Positions 19,301 to 28,779 of a DNA stretch of 64,000 nt are shown here, in pieces. Position 1 is the first letter of the stretch. The number at the start of each line of letters is the position of its first letter. A model generated the notes under the pieces. It was not told the DNA's origin. It worked only from the letters and a program-made list of their open reading frames with translations, and searched no databases. The translations under genes and the position numbers were made by a program. Source of the DNA: Parasulfitobacter algicola (GTDB lineage Bacteria > Pseudomonadota > Alphaproteobacteria > Rhodobacterales > Rhodobacteraceae); contig NZ_JABUFE010000004.1 of NCBI RefSeq assembly GCF_013315265.1, forward strand, positions 186,001 through 250,000. The letters run 5' to 3'.

Positions 19301-20014
19301 ACTTTGGCCTGGATTTTTTCCAGTTGGAGCCGCCCTGCTGTGGTCATGGCGATCATCCCATTTGGCTTGGTCGGGACAATATGGGGCCATTACGCATGGG
19401 ATGTGCCATTAAGCATGTTCAGCATCGTAGGCCTGATCGGAATGACGGGCATTATCATCAACGACTCAATCGTTTTGGTGACGACAATTGACGAATATTC
19501 CAAAGACCGTGGCATTATCCCCGCAATCATTGATGGCGCCTGCGATCGGTTGCGCCCTGTGCTGCTGACCACGCTGACAACTGTCTTGGGCCTGTCACCG
19601 CTGCTGTTTGAACAGTCCACGCAGGCACAGTTTCTAAAGCCAACAGTTATTACGTTAGTTTACGGGCTGGGCTTCGGAATGCTTTTGGTATTGCTGGTCG
19701 TCCCTGCGCTGATGGCAATGCAATTGGATATTTCCAAGCAGATCACAGGTCTGCGCCGTGCATTGCGTCATCCGGTCAAATCCGGCGATGTTGGATTGGT
19801 GTCAATTGTTGCAAGCACAAGCATCGCGATATTGTTTACCATGATATTTCTGCCGCTTTTCGTTACTGGTGATATTTGGACAGCTCTTCCTGATCCGGGC
19901 TTCAGCAACCCTGCGATCAGTGCATTTGTGCTGTTCATATCTGGCTCTGCGATTTTGACGCTGCTTAGCTTTATTGCAGCATCTATCAGGATTATACTGC
20001 GTCAAAAAATCTAA
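16376..20014 (+). CDS. RND family efflux pump, inner-membrane permease (extended)
   Basis: A 1212-residue proton-driven RND permease of the AcrB/HAE class. LGIVVDDAIVVGEHAD carries the two TM4 aspartates used for proton relay; TM10 reads GIIINDSIVLV, without the Lys of AcrB. It is well over 100 residues longer than AcrB. A hydrophobic insert with about two membrane spans sits at roughly residues 500-575, after TM6, and two further spans follow TM12 in the last ~90 residues. Substrate unknown; it would act with the adaptor just upstream. The extra spans are visible directly, but their role is unknown. Confidence 0.88.
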   Translation: MARLIPPSTSGILSYFTRHKTAANLLLVLMIVLGLAAFPRMRAQFFPDVIIDQVTVSVAWDGAGAEDVDTAIIQVLEPALLSIEGVENAYSESREGFGSITLEFEPNWDMSRAADDVQVSVDATNNLPDEAEDPNVRRGAWRDRVTDVVITGPVGVDQLGRFADEFVTRLFNAGVTRTSIRGIAAPETVVEVTSDSLIRHNVTIAEIAEAIAGEADADPAGDVSGIDSRVRTGIAKRSADEIAAIVLRSDQDGRPLTVGDVAQVRVEGINRERAYFVGDDPAISIRVDRSDRGDAIDIQAQVQDVADTLALSLPQGVQIKLIRARAEQISGRLNILLDNALMGLGLVLALLFLFLNARTAFWVAAGIPVALLAAIALMYAAGLTINMVSLFALIITLGIVVDDAIVVGEHADFRSRRLGEPPVVAAENAAKRMAAPVFSATLTTVIAFFGLVAVGGRFGDLIADIPFTVIVVLIASLVECFLILPHHMQSALRVKPVIGFKPMRALLGLLGVQVLLIALGGLMWILVAMTILWFSQADVVFDILVSTSVFAFFFSAVPCAALVLYFLTPGEKRRVMWVYLSKHGIDSVSKIVNIGFSWFRDNAFRPLMGFVVIGRYPVMAAVIFLLAWNVSLLVGGDVQWRFFNAPERGSVTGNFAMAPGATREDSLEQMRDLQRSVEELGAEYEERYGLNPLDFVMAEIGGNSGRGLAGASNKDPDQLGGISIELIDPDLRPYSSFAFVGELQEVVRQHPMAETVSFRGWRSGPGGDAISIHFYGADAQTLKSASETLQQALLQFPEVSAVQDNLAYDKEELVLDLTPQGQALGFTIDGLGRVLRNRLNGIEAATYPDGPRSAAIRVELPDDELTADFLDRMQLRTPAGEYVPLADIVTVQRQSGFSTVRRENGIQLISVTGDLSEDDPARAEEIMQILEDELLPNIAGQYQIEFLLTGLSEQEDEFLNDATLGLMLSLLGIYLTLAWIFSSWSRPAVVMAIIPFGLVGTIWGHYAWDVPLSMFSIVGLIGMTGIIINDSIVLVTTIDEYSKDRGIIPAIIDGACDRLRPVLLTTLTTVLGLSPLLFEQSTQAQFLKPTVITLVYGLGFGMLLVLLVVPALMAMQLDISKQITGLRRALRHPVKSGDVGLVSIVASTSIAILFTMIFLPLFVTGDIWTALPDPGFSNPAISAFVLFISGSAILTLLSFIAASIRIILRQKI

Positions 20015-20049
20015 CAAAATATCAGGTTTCAGAAGCGGGTGTTCTTATA

Positions 20050-20070
20050 AAAGCTGTTTATGTCAGCTTT
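20050..20070. terminator. Weak bidirectional terminator-like hairpin
   Basis: AAAGCTG, 7-base loop, CAGCTTT lies between the convergent RND pump and Rid genes and touches the Rid stop. The stem is only 7 pairs and lacks a long T-run on either strand, so function is uncertain. Confidence 0.3.
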
Positions 20071-20489
20071 CAATCAGGGTCGATAAATCTGTCATGTGAT
20101 ATAACTGCGATCGGAGTAAGCTCGACTAAGAAGTCTTTATGGCCAAGCCCGGCAACCATAACTGATGTAGATACAGGCTCACTGCCTGGATGAAAAAATT
20201 CTGCCCGTACTTTTTGTATATGCTTAAGCTGGCTTCGGTCCGTAAAATAGGTCGTTATTGAAATAACATCTGACAGGTTGCCACCAATCTCATGCAGTAA
20301 AAATTGAATATTGCGAAAACACTGTCTTGCTTGCTTTTCAACATCCCCAAGGCCAATGATCTCTTCATCGGCACTCCACGCAACCTGACCTGTCAAGTGC
20401 ACCACAATCCCCTTTGGCTGAATAACCCCCATCTGAAAGCCTCGTCCCCGAGCGCCCCAAACTTTTTCTGTTTCAAAGCCTTTGGGCAT
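20070..20489 (-). CDS. RidA/YjgF-family protein lacking the catalytic arginine
   Basis: A 139-residue Rid-superfamily protein (LTGQVAWSADEEIIG; EPVSTSVMVAGL). RidA proper hydrolyses reactive enamines and imines using an Arg in a P-A-R-S motif; here the aligned stretch is EPVSTS, with no Arg. This places it in one of the Rid groups without the deaminase signature, whose roles are mostly unknown. Start ATG with AAGGGGG upstream. It is single-gene, convergent with the RND pump and divergent from the TRAP operon. Confidence 0.82.
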   Translation of the reverse strand: MPKGFETEKVWGARGRGFQMGVIQPKGIVVHLTGQVAWSADEEIIGLGDVEKQARQCFRNIQFLLHEIGGNLSDVISITTYFTDRSQLKHIQKVRAEFFHPGSEPVSTSVMVAGLGHKDFLVELTPIAVISHDRFIDPD

Positions 20490-20590
20490 TTGCGACCCCC
20501 TTCTTAATCAAGGCTACAAGCTATCATTAAATACGGCTGATTATCAAAATTTCTTATTTGCCTGATCCTTATTTTGCCTATAGCCTCAAT

Positions 20591-20616
20591 TGCATAATGA
20601 AATAAATTTCTGCATA
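20591..20616. promoter_or_regulatory. Candidate operator before the TRAP/beta-oxidation operon
   Basis: GAAAT-AA-ATTTC (20599-20610) is a perfect short palindrome flanked by direct repeats of TGCATA at 20591 and 20611. It lies 23 bases before the dctP start, close to where RNA polymerase would bind. IclR-family regulators, one of which is encoded in this operon, often use AT-rich palindromes of this size. The assignment is inference. Confidence 0.35.
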
Positions 20617-20638
20617 GTGGAAATGGGAGGAGATAGAA

Positions 20639-21691
20639 ATGGGATGCTTTAAGGCATTATGCGCGGCTGCGTTTGTGGCGGGCGCAAGCAACTTTGCGAT
20701 AGCAGAAACAGTATTAATCCACGGCGAAGCGGGTCCAAACCGCGGCGCACGGGCGGCGGCTTTGCAATGGTTCGCAGATGAAGTCGCTGAAAGATCAGCA
20801 GGTGATATGCGTATCGACATTCAATGGGGTGGTGCATTGTTCAAGGCGCAAGCGGCATTGCAGTCGGTCCGTGACGGCGTGGCAGATATGGGCACGGTCA
20901 TTGCCGTTTATTATCCACAAGAACTAGTTGGATACGGCATTGCCGATCTGCCTCTTGATAACCCTGATGCTTGGGTTGGCATGCGCGCCACGGATGAATT
21001 AATGCGCAATTCCGACGTCATCGCACAAGATCTTGCCAACAAAGGTCTTGTCTATATCGGCACTTTCACGACCTCGGCCGTACATATTGGCTGTAAAGAT
21101 GCAGCCATACGCAGCGTCAGCGACATCGACGGACTGAAAGTTCGTGGAACGGGCGCTTATGGCAAGGTGTTTGGCGAACTGGGCGCAAATATGGTCAACA
21201 TGTCAATTTACGAGGCATATCAGGGGCTTGATACCGGCCTAATCGACTGTTCCCAAGGCTATAGCTATGCCGTCAGCGCGCTGAAACAAGCTGAGGTCAT
21301 GGACAGCTACACCCTGCTGGATTGGGGCCAGGTTGGCGGTGTGGGCATCTTTATGAATGCCGACATCCACGCGGATCTTAGTGAAGAACAGAAGGCACTA
21401 TTGGCTGAAGTTGGCATTGATATGGCCAATGAGTTCGGGCGTTTGATCACTGAAGCAAATGCAAAAGCCATCGAAAGCATGAAGACCCAAGGCGTCGAAG
21501 TGATCGAGCTGCCGCAGGAAGATCGTGCCAAACTGGTTGCGGCGGGCGCACCCTATATCGGGCAATGGACGGAAACCGCAAAACGCGTTGGTCTGCCGGG
21601 CGAAGATCTGCTTGCTGAATACCAAGCGTTGATCACCAAATACACGGCAGAGCGTGACGATGCAGGATACCCATGGGCGCGCAGTCAATAA
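20639..21691 (+). CDS. TRAP transporter substrate-binding protein (DctP family)
   Basis: A 350-residue periplasmic binding protein with a Sec signal peptide (cleavage probably after ANFAIA-type sequence near residue 22: SNFAIA-ETV). The segment LKVRGTG holds the Arg that in the family salt-bridges the ligand carboxylate. It delivers an organic acid to the DctQM membrane units, which follow with no gap. Strong GGGAGGAG ribosome site. Given the downstream beta-oxidation genes the ligand is probably a carboxylate degraded through CoA esters; the exact compound cannot be read. Confidence 0.92.
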   Translation: MGCFKALCAAAFVAGASNFAIAETVLIHGEAGPNRGARAAALQWFADEVAERSAGDMRIDIQWGGALFKAQAALQSVRDGVADMGTVIAVYYPQELVGYGIADLPLDNPDAWVGMRATDELMRNSDVIAQDLANKGLVYIGTFTTSAVHIGCKDAAIRSVSDIDGLKVRGTGAYGKVFGELGANMVNMSIYEAYQGLDTGLIDCSQGYSYAVSALKQAEVMDSYTLLDWGQVGGVGIFMNADIHADLSEEQKALLAEVGIDMANEFGRLITEANAKAIESMKTQGVEVIELPQEDRAKLVAAGAPYIGQWTETAKRVGLPGEDLLAEYQALITKYTAERDDAGYPWARSQ

Positions 21692-22204
21692 ATGCTGGCC
21701 CGGCTTGAAAACATCCTTTGGGGTCTAAGTGCGGCGGCAATCATCGCACTTGGACTTCTGATCGGCGCAAATGTTTTTCTGCGCGAAGTGTTTGGATCAC
21801 AAGTCCCTGATTCCGTCACCATCGTCCGCGAACTTATGGTGGCCGCTATTCTTTTGCCACTTGCCGCGGCCACGGCTGCGCGGTCCCATGTCGCGGTCGA
21901 ATTTATCTCAAACCGGTTCAATGCCAAAGTCCGGTCTTGGTGTATCGTATTCGGGTCAATCGTTGGGCTTATGGCTTTAACGCCACTGCTTTTTGCAGGT
22001 TGGCGCGAACTGTCAAGCACTTGGCAATCCGGCAGCTTTTTTTACGGTGATCTGAATTTGCCCCGCTGGCCAGGGCGCGCGTTGTTTCTGTTGGGCATCG
22101 GTGTTTGTTTTCTGCGTCTGTCAGAACTGGTGATCCGCGACACACTTACGCTGTTGCGTGGTGGTATCATTGACGTGACCCGCAACCAAACCGAGGCCGA
22201 ATAA
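21692..22204 (+). CDS. TRAP transporter small permease (DctQ family)
   Basis: A 170-residue protein with four hydrophobic spans, starting on the base after the dctP stop and overlapping dctM by one base (TAATG). In TRAP systems the small subunit pairs with the large permease in the inner membrane. Length and position are typical. Low sequence conservation in the family means assignment rests mainly on spans and context. Confidence 0.9.
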   Translation: MLARLENILWGLSAAAIIALGLLIGANVFLREVFGSQVPDSVTIVRELMVAAILLPLAAATAARSHVAVEFISNRFNAKVRSWCIVFGSIVGLMALTPLLFAGWRELSSTWQSGSFFYGDLNLPRWPGRALFLLGIGVCFLRLSELVIRDTLTLLRGGIIDVTRNQTEAE

Positions 22205-23544
22205 TGGACCCTACACTAATTGGTCTGATCGCATTTGGGGCCGTCCTTGTACTGCTTGCGATCCGTGTGCCAATTGCATTTGCTTTGGCCGCCGTGGCCA
22301 CCGTATCGGCCTTTATGATCTATGCTTTTCGCACGGGCACTTTCATGCCAGATCGCGCGATACGGCCAACATCTTCTATGGTGTTTTCCAACGCATTTGA
22401 TCTGGTTCATTCCTATGAATTGTCCATGATCCCGCTTTTCGTGGCTTTGGGTCACATTGCATATCGCAGCGAAATCACGACAAAAATCTATTATGCCGCC
22501 AAAGTCTGGCTGGCCAGTCTGCCAGGGGGTGTCGCCATGGCTTCGGTCATGGGGTGCGGTGGATTTTCAGCAATTACCGGATCATCAATCGCCTGCGCAT
22601 CAACGATGGGGCGCATTTGTGTGCCAGAGATGCTGAAGATGGGGTATGATCCACGTTTGGCGACCTCAAGCGTTGCAGCGGGCGGCACGCTTGGATCATT
22701 GATCCCACCATCGGTTTTGTTCATCATCTATGGTATTTTCACCGAAACCTCGATCAATAGCCTGTTTATGGCGGGTGTTTTGCCAGGACTACTGACATTG
22801 GCAGGCTTCATTCTGGTGATTGCAGTCTGGGTCTGGCGAAACCCCGCAATCGCACCGGTCAGCGAACAACGGGTCAGCCATAGTGAACGCATGGCTGCCG
22901 CACGCGCCGCTTGGCCTGCCGTTTTGCTGTTTGTGATCATTGTCGGCGGCATCTATGGCGGCATCTTCACCGCGACCGAGGCCGCAGCCGTTTCCGTATG
23001 TGCCACCACTGCCATCGGATTTGCGCAACGCAAACTAACCTTTAAAGCCCTGTGGGAAAGCGTCAAAGAAACCTGCATCCAGACGGCAGCAATTTTCTTT
23101 ATCGCCATGGGAGCCAAGATATTTGTGGCCTTTATTGCCCTGACCGGCGTCGCCCCAATGATCGTGAATGCCGTGACCGATATTGGCCCGTCTGTGGTCG
23201 TGTTAATGATCTGTATTGCACTGATCTACCTGCTGCTTGGCATGTTTCTGGACCCAATCGGCATCATGGTTCTGACGCTTCCGCTGATGATACCGCTGGT
23301 CGAAAGCTATGGTCTGAATCTGATCTGGTTTGGCGTCGTTGTGATCAAACTGCTTGAGATCGGGCTGATCACACCGCCCGTTGGGCTGAATGTCTTTGTC
23401 ATCTCGAACGTGGTTGGGCGACAGGCCCCGATTGACCAGATATTCGCAGGCATCGCACGATTCTTAAGCGTCGATGTGATCGTTTTGTTGTTGATCATGG
23501 CGTTCCCCATAATCTCACTTCTGTTGCCGATGGGTATGCGATGA
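22204..23544 (+). CDS. TRAP transporter large permease (DctM family)
   Basis: A 446-residue inner-membrane ion-coupled permease with about 12 spans. Conserved stretches include GCGGFSAITGSSIACASTMG, SLIPPSVLFIIYG and LITPPVGLNVFVIS, the duplicated re-entrant loop regions that form the transport site. It uses the sodium gradient to import the ligand delivered by the DctP protein. It overlaps the IclR gene by ATGA, so transporter and regulator are translationally coupled. Confidence 0.94.
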   Translation: MDPTLIGLIAFGAVLVLLAIRVPIAFALAAVATVSAFMIYAFRTGTFMPDRAIRPTSSMVFSNAFDLVHSYELSMIPLFVALGHIAYRSEITTKIYYAAKVWLASLPGGVAMASVMGCGGFSAITGSSIACASTMGRICVPEMLKMGYDPRLATSSVAAGGTLGSLIPPSVLFIIYGIFTETSINSLFMAGVLPGLLTLAGFILVIAVWVWRNPAIAPVSEQRVSHSERMAAARAAWPAVLLFVIIVGGIYGGIFTATEAAAVSVCATTAIGFAQRKLTFKALWESVKETCIQTAAIFFIAMGAKIFVAFIALTGVAPMIVNAVTDIGPSVVVLMICIALIYLLLGMFLDPIGIMVLTLPLMIPLVESYGLNLIWFGVVVIKLLEIGLITPPVGLNVFVISNVVGRQAPIDQIFAGIARFLSVDVIVLLLIMAFPIISLLLPMGMR

Positions 23545-24317
23545 CCAAGCCTGAAACAGATCGACGGTTTGCCAATACATTGGCGCGGGGTCTTAGCCTA
23601 CTGCGTGCGTTTCGTGCCAGCGATGACGGTCTCACCCATTCGGAATTGGCCGAAAGGACGGGATTGCCCAACAGCACCGTATCGCGGTTAACATTTACCC
23701 TAAGCGAATTGGGGTTTCTAAGCCACGCAGGGCGCATGAACCGCTATCGACTGGGACCAGCAGCCTTGGCTTTGGGGAATGTAGCAGCAGCATCGGTGTC
23801 CTTTGTTGAGGTCGGTCACCAAATTTTGCAAGATCTCGCAGATCAAACCGGAACATTGGTATCACTGGCGGTGCGTGACGGCGAAAAGGTTATGCTGGCC
23901 AAAACCTGGCGCCCGGTTGGCGCAGCCTCAATCTGGCTGGAACCCGGGCACAGGATACCTGTTTTCGGATCTTCATCTGGCCGGGCCATTGTGGCGGCAC
24001 TGGACGACACCCGATTTCAGGCGATGAACCCAAGTGACGCGCTTTGCAACTTTCGAAGCCATGGATACGACCAGTTGATTGCACAGGGTTTTACGATTGC
24101 CCCGCCCGAGACGCGATATTCCACAACAGTCAACGCCGTTGCTGTACCGTTTCATGCACAAGAATTCGGCGAACCCGTTGCCTTTTCCTGCGGCGCTTTG
24201 CCCGAAGCACTGACAGACGACCGGATGTGCAATGACGTGGGGCCAGCACTGCGTGACTCGGTACGCGAATTAGAACGGATCACCGGGCGTAGCCCCGCAC
24301 TGGTCAGACGAGGATAA
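23541..24317 (+). CDS. IclR-family transcriptional regulator
   Basis: A 258-residue regulator with an N-terminal winged helix (SELAERTGLPNSTVSRL at about residues 33-49) and a C-terminal effector-binding domain. IclR proteins control catabolism of aromatic and organic acids as repressors or activators. Its place between the transporter and the beta-oxidation enzymes, overlapping dctM and 6 bases from the next gene, suggests it governs the whole run, perhaps through the palindrome before dctP. Confidence 0.92.
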   Translation: MTKPETDRRFANTLARGLSLLRAFRASDDGLTHSELAERTGLPNSTVSRLTFTLSELGFLSHAGRMNRYRLGPAALALGNVAAASVSFVEVGHQILQDLADQTGTLVSLAVRDGEKVMLAKTWRPVGAASIWLEPGHRIPVFGSSSGRAIVAALDDTRFQAMNPSDALCNFRSHGYDQLIAQGFTIAPPETRYSTTVNAVAVPFHAQEFGEPVAFSCGALPEALTDDRMCNDVGPALRDSVRELERITGRSPALVRRG

Positions 24318-24323
24318 ACGAAT

Positions 24324-26399
24324 ATGACGGCCGTACGCTATGAACTTATCGATAACATCGCACTTCTGACGATCCAAAACCCACCCGTGAATGCGGCATC
24401 CCATGCCGTGCGCGCAGCCTTGCTGAATGGATTGGAAAAAGCGGAACGCGAAGCCAAAGCAGCTGTAATTCTGGGGGACGGGCGCACCTTTGTTGCGGGT
24501 GCGGATATAAACGAATTTGGCAAACCGCCGATGGCTCCGATCCTGCCAGACGCCTGTAATCGTATTGAGGCCAGTTCTCTGCCAGTGATCGCAGCCCTGC
24601 ATGGAACAGCACTTGGGGGTGGTTTGGAATTGGCTTTGTCCGCGCATTACCGCGTTGCCGTGCCCGATACCAAAGTTGGCCTGCCCGAGGTTACTTTGGG
24701 CATTATGCCAGGTGCTGGCGGAACACAGCGTCTGCCACGCCTAACCGGTGCTGAAGCCGCACTGAAGATCATCACTACTGGCCGCCCAATTAGCGCAGAC
24801 GAAGCCCTTAAGCTGAGCATTCTAGACAAAATTGAAAATGGCAACCCACGCGAAATTGGCCTGCAATATGCGCAGGCCATTTTGAACGACGGCAAAGGCC
24901 CACGCCCCATATCAGCGATGCCATCGCCCACAACGATTGATTTCGACAGCTGGCACGCTGCAGCCTTAGCCAAAGGAAAAGGCCAAATCGCCGCCGCAAC
25001 AGCCGTTCGCGCCGTTCAAACCGCCTGCGAATTACCATTTTTCGACGGTCTTAAGCGCGAACGCGAATTATTCAGCAATCTTATGGCATCGCCACAACGA
25101 CAAGGGCTAATCCATGCCTTTTTTGCGGAACGCGCCGTTTCAAAACTGCCTGAGTTAGAAGGTGTTGCATCACGGGACATCAAACAGATTGGCGTGATAG
25201 GCGGCGGGACAATGGGCGCAGGAATTGCAACGGCCAGCCTGTTGTCTGGCTTTCAGGTTGTTTTGGTCGAACGGGATGAAAACGCCGCACAAAAAGCCCG
25301 ATCCACGGTCGAAAAAATGCTGGATGGCGCAGTGCAGCGCGGCAAACTTAGCCCTGAGACGCACGCAAAAATCACACAGGACGCATTTACCACGGCAAGT
25401 GATTATACCGCAATTTCAACCGCAGATATGATTATTGAAGCGGTCTTTGAAAACATGGGTGTCAAGCGTGACGTCTTCGCCGCCCTTGACAAAACAGCAA
25501 AGCCTGGCGCGGTTCTAGCCAGCAATACCTCTTATCTGGATATCAACGAAATTGCATCATCGACCAAGCGGCCAAAGGATGTGATCGGGTTGCATTTCTT
25601 TTCCCCCGCCCATGTCATGAAACTGCTTGAGATCGTCGTGGCCGATGCAACTGCCCCTGACGTAACGGCCACTGGGTTTGCCTTGGCCAAGCGGTTGCGC
25701 AAAGTGGCAGTACGTGCAGGCGTGTGTGACGGATTTATTGGCAACCGCATTTTGGCGCATTATCGCATGGCAGTGGATAACATGGTGCTGGACGGGGCAT
25801 CACCCTATCAAGTGGACCGCGCGCTGACTGACTTTGGCATGGCTATGGGCCCTTATGCGGTGTCGGATCTGGCAGGTCTGGATATTGGCTGGGCCACCCG
25901 CAAACGCAAAGCACCGAACCGTGATCCGCGCGAACGCGTGCCGAGCTTTGCAGACAGGCTATGCGAACTGGGCCGGTTTGGGCGCAAAACGGGGCGCGGA
26001 TATTATATCTATCCTAATCAAAAAGAAGACCCCGAGGTTTTGCAGATCATCTCAGAAGAGCGCGCAGATCAGGGGATAACACCTCGCGATTTTACAGATG
26101 ACGAAATCCAACGCCGTTTCATGGCCGCGATGGTGAATGAAGCCGCCCGCGTCGTCGAAGACGGTATCGCACGGCGTCCGTTGGACGTGGATGTAACCAT
26201 GTTGTTTGGCTATGGCTTCCCGCGTTGGCGCGGCGGGCCAATGAAATGGGCTGACATGCAAGGTTTGGATACGGTCTTGCACAACATCCATACATTTGCA
26301 CAAGACGACGACTGGTTCTGGCAACCCGCCCCACTTTTGGAAAAACTTGTAACCCAAGGGCGCACTTTCGATGATCTGAACAAAAAGGCCGCATTATGA
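24324..26399 (+). CDS. Bifunctional enoyl-CoA hydratase / 3-hydroxyacyl-CoA dehydrogenase
   Basis: A 691-residue multifunctional beta-oxidation enzyme. The N-terminal crotonase domain (1-~190) has GGGLELALS and [15 protein letters not shown] with both catalytic Glu. The dehydrogenase domain starts near residue 290 with the NAD motif [13 protein letters not shown] and includes [16 protein letters not shown] with the catalytic His; a C-terminal helical domain follows. It hydrates 2-enoyl-CoA and oxidises the 3-hydroxyacyl-CoA. Order and architecture match PimF of the R. palustris pimeloyl-CoA operon as well as FadB/FadJ. ATGA overlap with the thiolase. Confidence 0.92.
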   Translation: MTAVRYELIDNIALLTIQNPPVNAASHAVRAALLNGLEKAEREAKAAVILGDGRTFVAGADINEFGKPPMAPILPDACNRIEASSLPVIAALHGTALGGGLELALSAHYRVAVPDTKVGLPEVTLGIMPGAGGTQRLPRLTGAEAALKIITTGRPISADEALKLSILDKIENGNPREIGLQYAQAILNDGKGPRPISAMPSPTTIDFDSWHAAALAKGKGQIAAATAVRAVQTACELPFFDGLKRERELFSNLMASPQRQGLIHAFFAERAVSKLPELEGVASRDIKQIGVIGGGTMGAGIATASLLSGFQVVLVERDENAAQKARSTVEKMLDGAVQRGKLSPETHAKITQDAFTTASDYTAISTADMIIEAVFENMGVKRDVFAALDKTAKPGAVLASNTSYLDINEIASSTKRPKDVIGLHFFSPAHVMKLLEIVVADATAPDVTATGFALAKRLRKVAVRAGVCDGFIGNRILAHYRMAVDNMVLDGASPYQVDRALTDFGMAMGPYAVSDLAGLDIGWATRKRKAPNRDPRERVPSFADRLCELGRFGRKTGRGYYIYPNQKEDPEVLQIISEERADQGITPRDFTDDEIQRRFMAAMVNEAARVVEDGIARRPLDVDVTMLFGYGFPRWRGGPMKWADMQGLDTVLHNIHTFAQDDDWFWQPAPLLEKLVTQGRTFDDLNKKAAL

Positions 26400-27571
26400 A
26401 ACAAGCTGTCATCGTCTCAGCCGTCCGTACAGGACTGGCAAAATCACACCGCGGATCTTTGAACCGCACGCACGGTGCGACCATGGGCGGACATGTAATC
26501 CGCGCCGCCGTAGATCGTGCTGGTATCAATCCAGACCTGATCGAAGACTGTGTCTTTGGATGCGGCTATCCCGAAGGATACACCGGCCGAAATATCGCAC
26601 GCCAAAGTGCCATTCGCGCAGGGCTTCCGGTGGCCGTGGGAGGCATGACCGTGAACCGATTTTGTGCCTCGGGCTTGCAGGCGATTGCGATGGCAGGTCA
26701 TGCGATTGCTGTGGACGGCGCACAGACCATGATTGCAGGCGGCGTCGAAAATATATCCTTGACGCAACCGCCCCCTGTCGATCCGCGCGAACCCTGGATT
26801 GCAGACAACAAGCCTGACCTGTATCTGCCAATGATTGATACAGCCGATAATGTTGCCGAACGCTATGGCATCAGCCGCGACGCACAGGATGAATATGCGC
26901 TTCGAAGTCAAACGCGTATCGCAGCAGCACAAAACTCTGGGTTTTTCAAAGATGAAATTGTGCCGATGAACGCGACCATGGCGCAGAAAGATCGCGAAAC
27001 AGGTGACATGACAGAGGTTGATGTTACGCTGAACAGCGATGAATGCAATCGCCCGAACACAACGCTGGAAGGGTTGACCAAACTGACCCCTGTTAAGGGC
27101 GATGGCAAATTCATAACCGCCGGAAATGCCAGTCAATTATCTGATGGGGCGGCCGCTGTTGTCATGATGGATGCAGATCTCGCTGAAAAGGCAGGGATCG
27201 AACCGATGGGCGCATTTCGTGGGTTTGCCGTTGCGGGCTGTGAACCAGATGAAATGGGGATCGGCCCGGTTTTTGCCGTGCCTCGTCTGTTGGAACGCAA
27301 CGGGCTTACCGTTAACGATATCGATCTATGGGAACTGAACGAAGCCTTCGCCTCGCAAGCGTTGTATTGCCGCGACAAGCTGGGAATTGATGATGCGATT
27401 TGCAATGTGAATGGCGGATCAATCGCAATCGGACACCCTTTTGGCATGACCGGCGCCCGGATGGTCGGGCATCTTCTGCGCGAAGGCAAACGACGCGGTG
27501 CAAAACTGGGCGTTGTCACCATGTGTGTGGGCGGCGGAATGGGCGCTGCCGGACTGTTTGAAATTTTCTGA
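26396..27571 (+). CDS. Acetyl-CoA C-acyltransferase (thiolase)
   Basis: A 391-residue degradative thiolase. The nucleophilic Cys 90 is in [10 protein letters not shown]; the His of [15 protein letters not shown] and the second Cys in [14 protein letters not shown] are present. It cleaves 3-ketoacyl-CoA to acetyl-CoA and a shortened acyl-CoA. It overlaps the upstream bifunctional enzyme by ATGA, so the two probably form an alpha/beta beta-oxidation complex. In the pim comparison it is the PimB counterpart. Confidence 0.94.
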   Translation: MKQAVIVSAVRTGLAKSHRGSLNRTHGATMGGHVIRAAVDRAGINPDLIEDCVFGCGYPEGYTGRNIARQSAIRAGLPVAVGGMTVNRFCASGLQAIAMAGHAIAVDGAQTMIAGGVENISLTQPPPVDPREPWIADNKPDLYLPMIDTADNVAERYGISRDAQDEYALRSQTRIAAAQNSGFFKDEIVPMNATMAQKDRETGDMTEVDVTLNSDECNRPNTTLEGLTKLTPVKGDGKFITAGNASQLSDGAAAVVMMDADLAEKAGIEPMGAFRGFAVAGCEPDEMGIGPVFAVPRLLERNGLTVNDIDLWELNEAFASQALYCRDKLGIDDAICNVNGGSIAIGHPFGMTGARMVGHLLREGKRRGAKLGVVTMCVGGGMGAAGLFEIF

Positions 27572-27582
27572 AAGGCCAACTG

Positions 27583-28779
27583 ATGGATCTGAATTATACC
27601 CCCGAAGAAGACGCCTTTCGTGCAGAGGTCAAAGCCTTTCTGGCCGAAAAGCTAACGCCCGATCTGGCCAACAAAGTTGCGCAAGGCCGCGAACTGACAA
27701 AGCAAGATCATGACCATTGGCACGCCACCCTGAATGCGCGCGGTTGGCTGGCTGGAAACTGGCCCGCTGAATATGGTGGGGCAGCCTGGGATGCGGTGCA
27801 GCGCCATATTTTCGAAGAAGAGTGCGCCATGGCCAATGCGCCGCGCATTGTACCCTTTGGTTTGGCCATGCTTGGGCCTGTCTTGCAAAAATTCGGGAAT
27901 GATGCGCAAAAAAAACATTGGTTGCCGCGCATCCTAAATGGCGATGACTGGTGGTGCCAGGGTTATTCAGAACCGGGGGCCGGATCAGATTTGGCGTCCC
28001 TGAAAACACGTGCGGTGCGGGACGGTGACCATTACATCGTCAATGGGCAGAAAACTTGGACAACCCTGGGTCAGCACGCAAACATGATCTTTTGTTTGGT
28101 GCGCACGAACCCCGATGTCAAAGCACAAGAAGGTATCAGTTTTCTGTTAATCGATATGAATACAGCGGGGGTCGAGGTACGCCCGATTGTGCTTCTGGAC
28201 GGATCAGCCGAGGTGAACGAGGTCTGGCTGACCAACGTGCGTGTCCCTGTTGAAAACCTGGTAGGCGACGAAAACAAAGGCTGGACCTATGCAAAATATC
28301 TGCTGACCCATGAACGCACAAACATTGCAGGTGTTGGTTTTTCGACTGCGGGGCTTGAAGCCGTCAAACGGATTGCACGCACTGAAATGGCTGGCGGACG
28401 TCCGTTGATCGAAAATCCCTTTTTTGCAGCACGGCTGGCACAAGTTGAAATTGACCTGATGGCAATGGCTGCAACCAATTTGCGCGTGATCTCACAAGCG
28501 GCCAGTGGGCAGGCCCCCGGCGTCGAAAGTTCAATGTTAAAAGTCAAAGGCACGCTGATCCGGCAAGAAATTAATGATCTGGCACGGCGTGCCGCCGGCC
28601 CCTATGCGCTGCCTTTCGCAAGCGAAGCGATGGAGGAGACCAACGATGCCATCGGCCCGGATTATGCGGCAACCGTCACAACGCGATACCTGAACAATCG
28701 CAAACTATCGATCTATGGTGGGTCAAACGAAGTGCAGCGACAGATCATCGCAAAAACCGCATTGGGGGCCATGCGATGA
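27583..28779 (+). CDS. Acyl-CoA dehydrogenase (large, PimC-like)
   Basis: A 398-residue FAD-dependent acyl-CoA dehydrogenase (YSEPGAGSDLASLKTRA, DGDHYIVNGQKTWTT, IYGGSNEVQRQIIAK). It introduces the 2,3 double bond of an acyl-CoA and passes electrons to ETF. It overlaps a second, shorter acyl-CoA dehydrogenase by ATGA; such a tandem is how the large and small pimeloyl-CoA dehydrogenase subunits are arranged, so a heteromer is likely. The catalytic base could not be placed with confidence from sequence alone. Confidence 0.92.
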   Translation: MDLNYTPEEDAFRAEVKAFLAEKLTPDLANKVAQGRELTKQDHDHWHATLNARGWLAGNWPAEYGGAAWDAVQRHIFEEECAMANAPRIVPFGLAMLGPVLQKFGNDAQKKHWLPRILNGDDWWCQGYSEPGAGSDLASLKTRAVRDGDHYIVNGQKTWTTLGQHANMIFCLVRTNPDVKAQEGISFLLIDMNTAGVEVRPIVLLDGSAEVNEVWLTNVRVPVENLVGDENKGWTYAKYLLTHERTNIAGVGFSTAGLEAVKRIARTEMAGGRPLIENPFFAARLAQVEIDLMAMAATNLRVISQAASGQAPGVESSMLKVKGTLIRQEINDLARRAAGPYALPFASEAMEETNDAIGPDYAATVTTRYLNNRKLSIYGGSNEVQRQIIAKTALGAMR

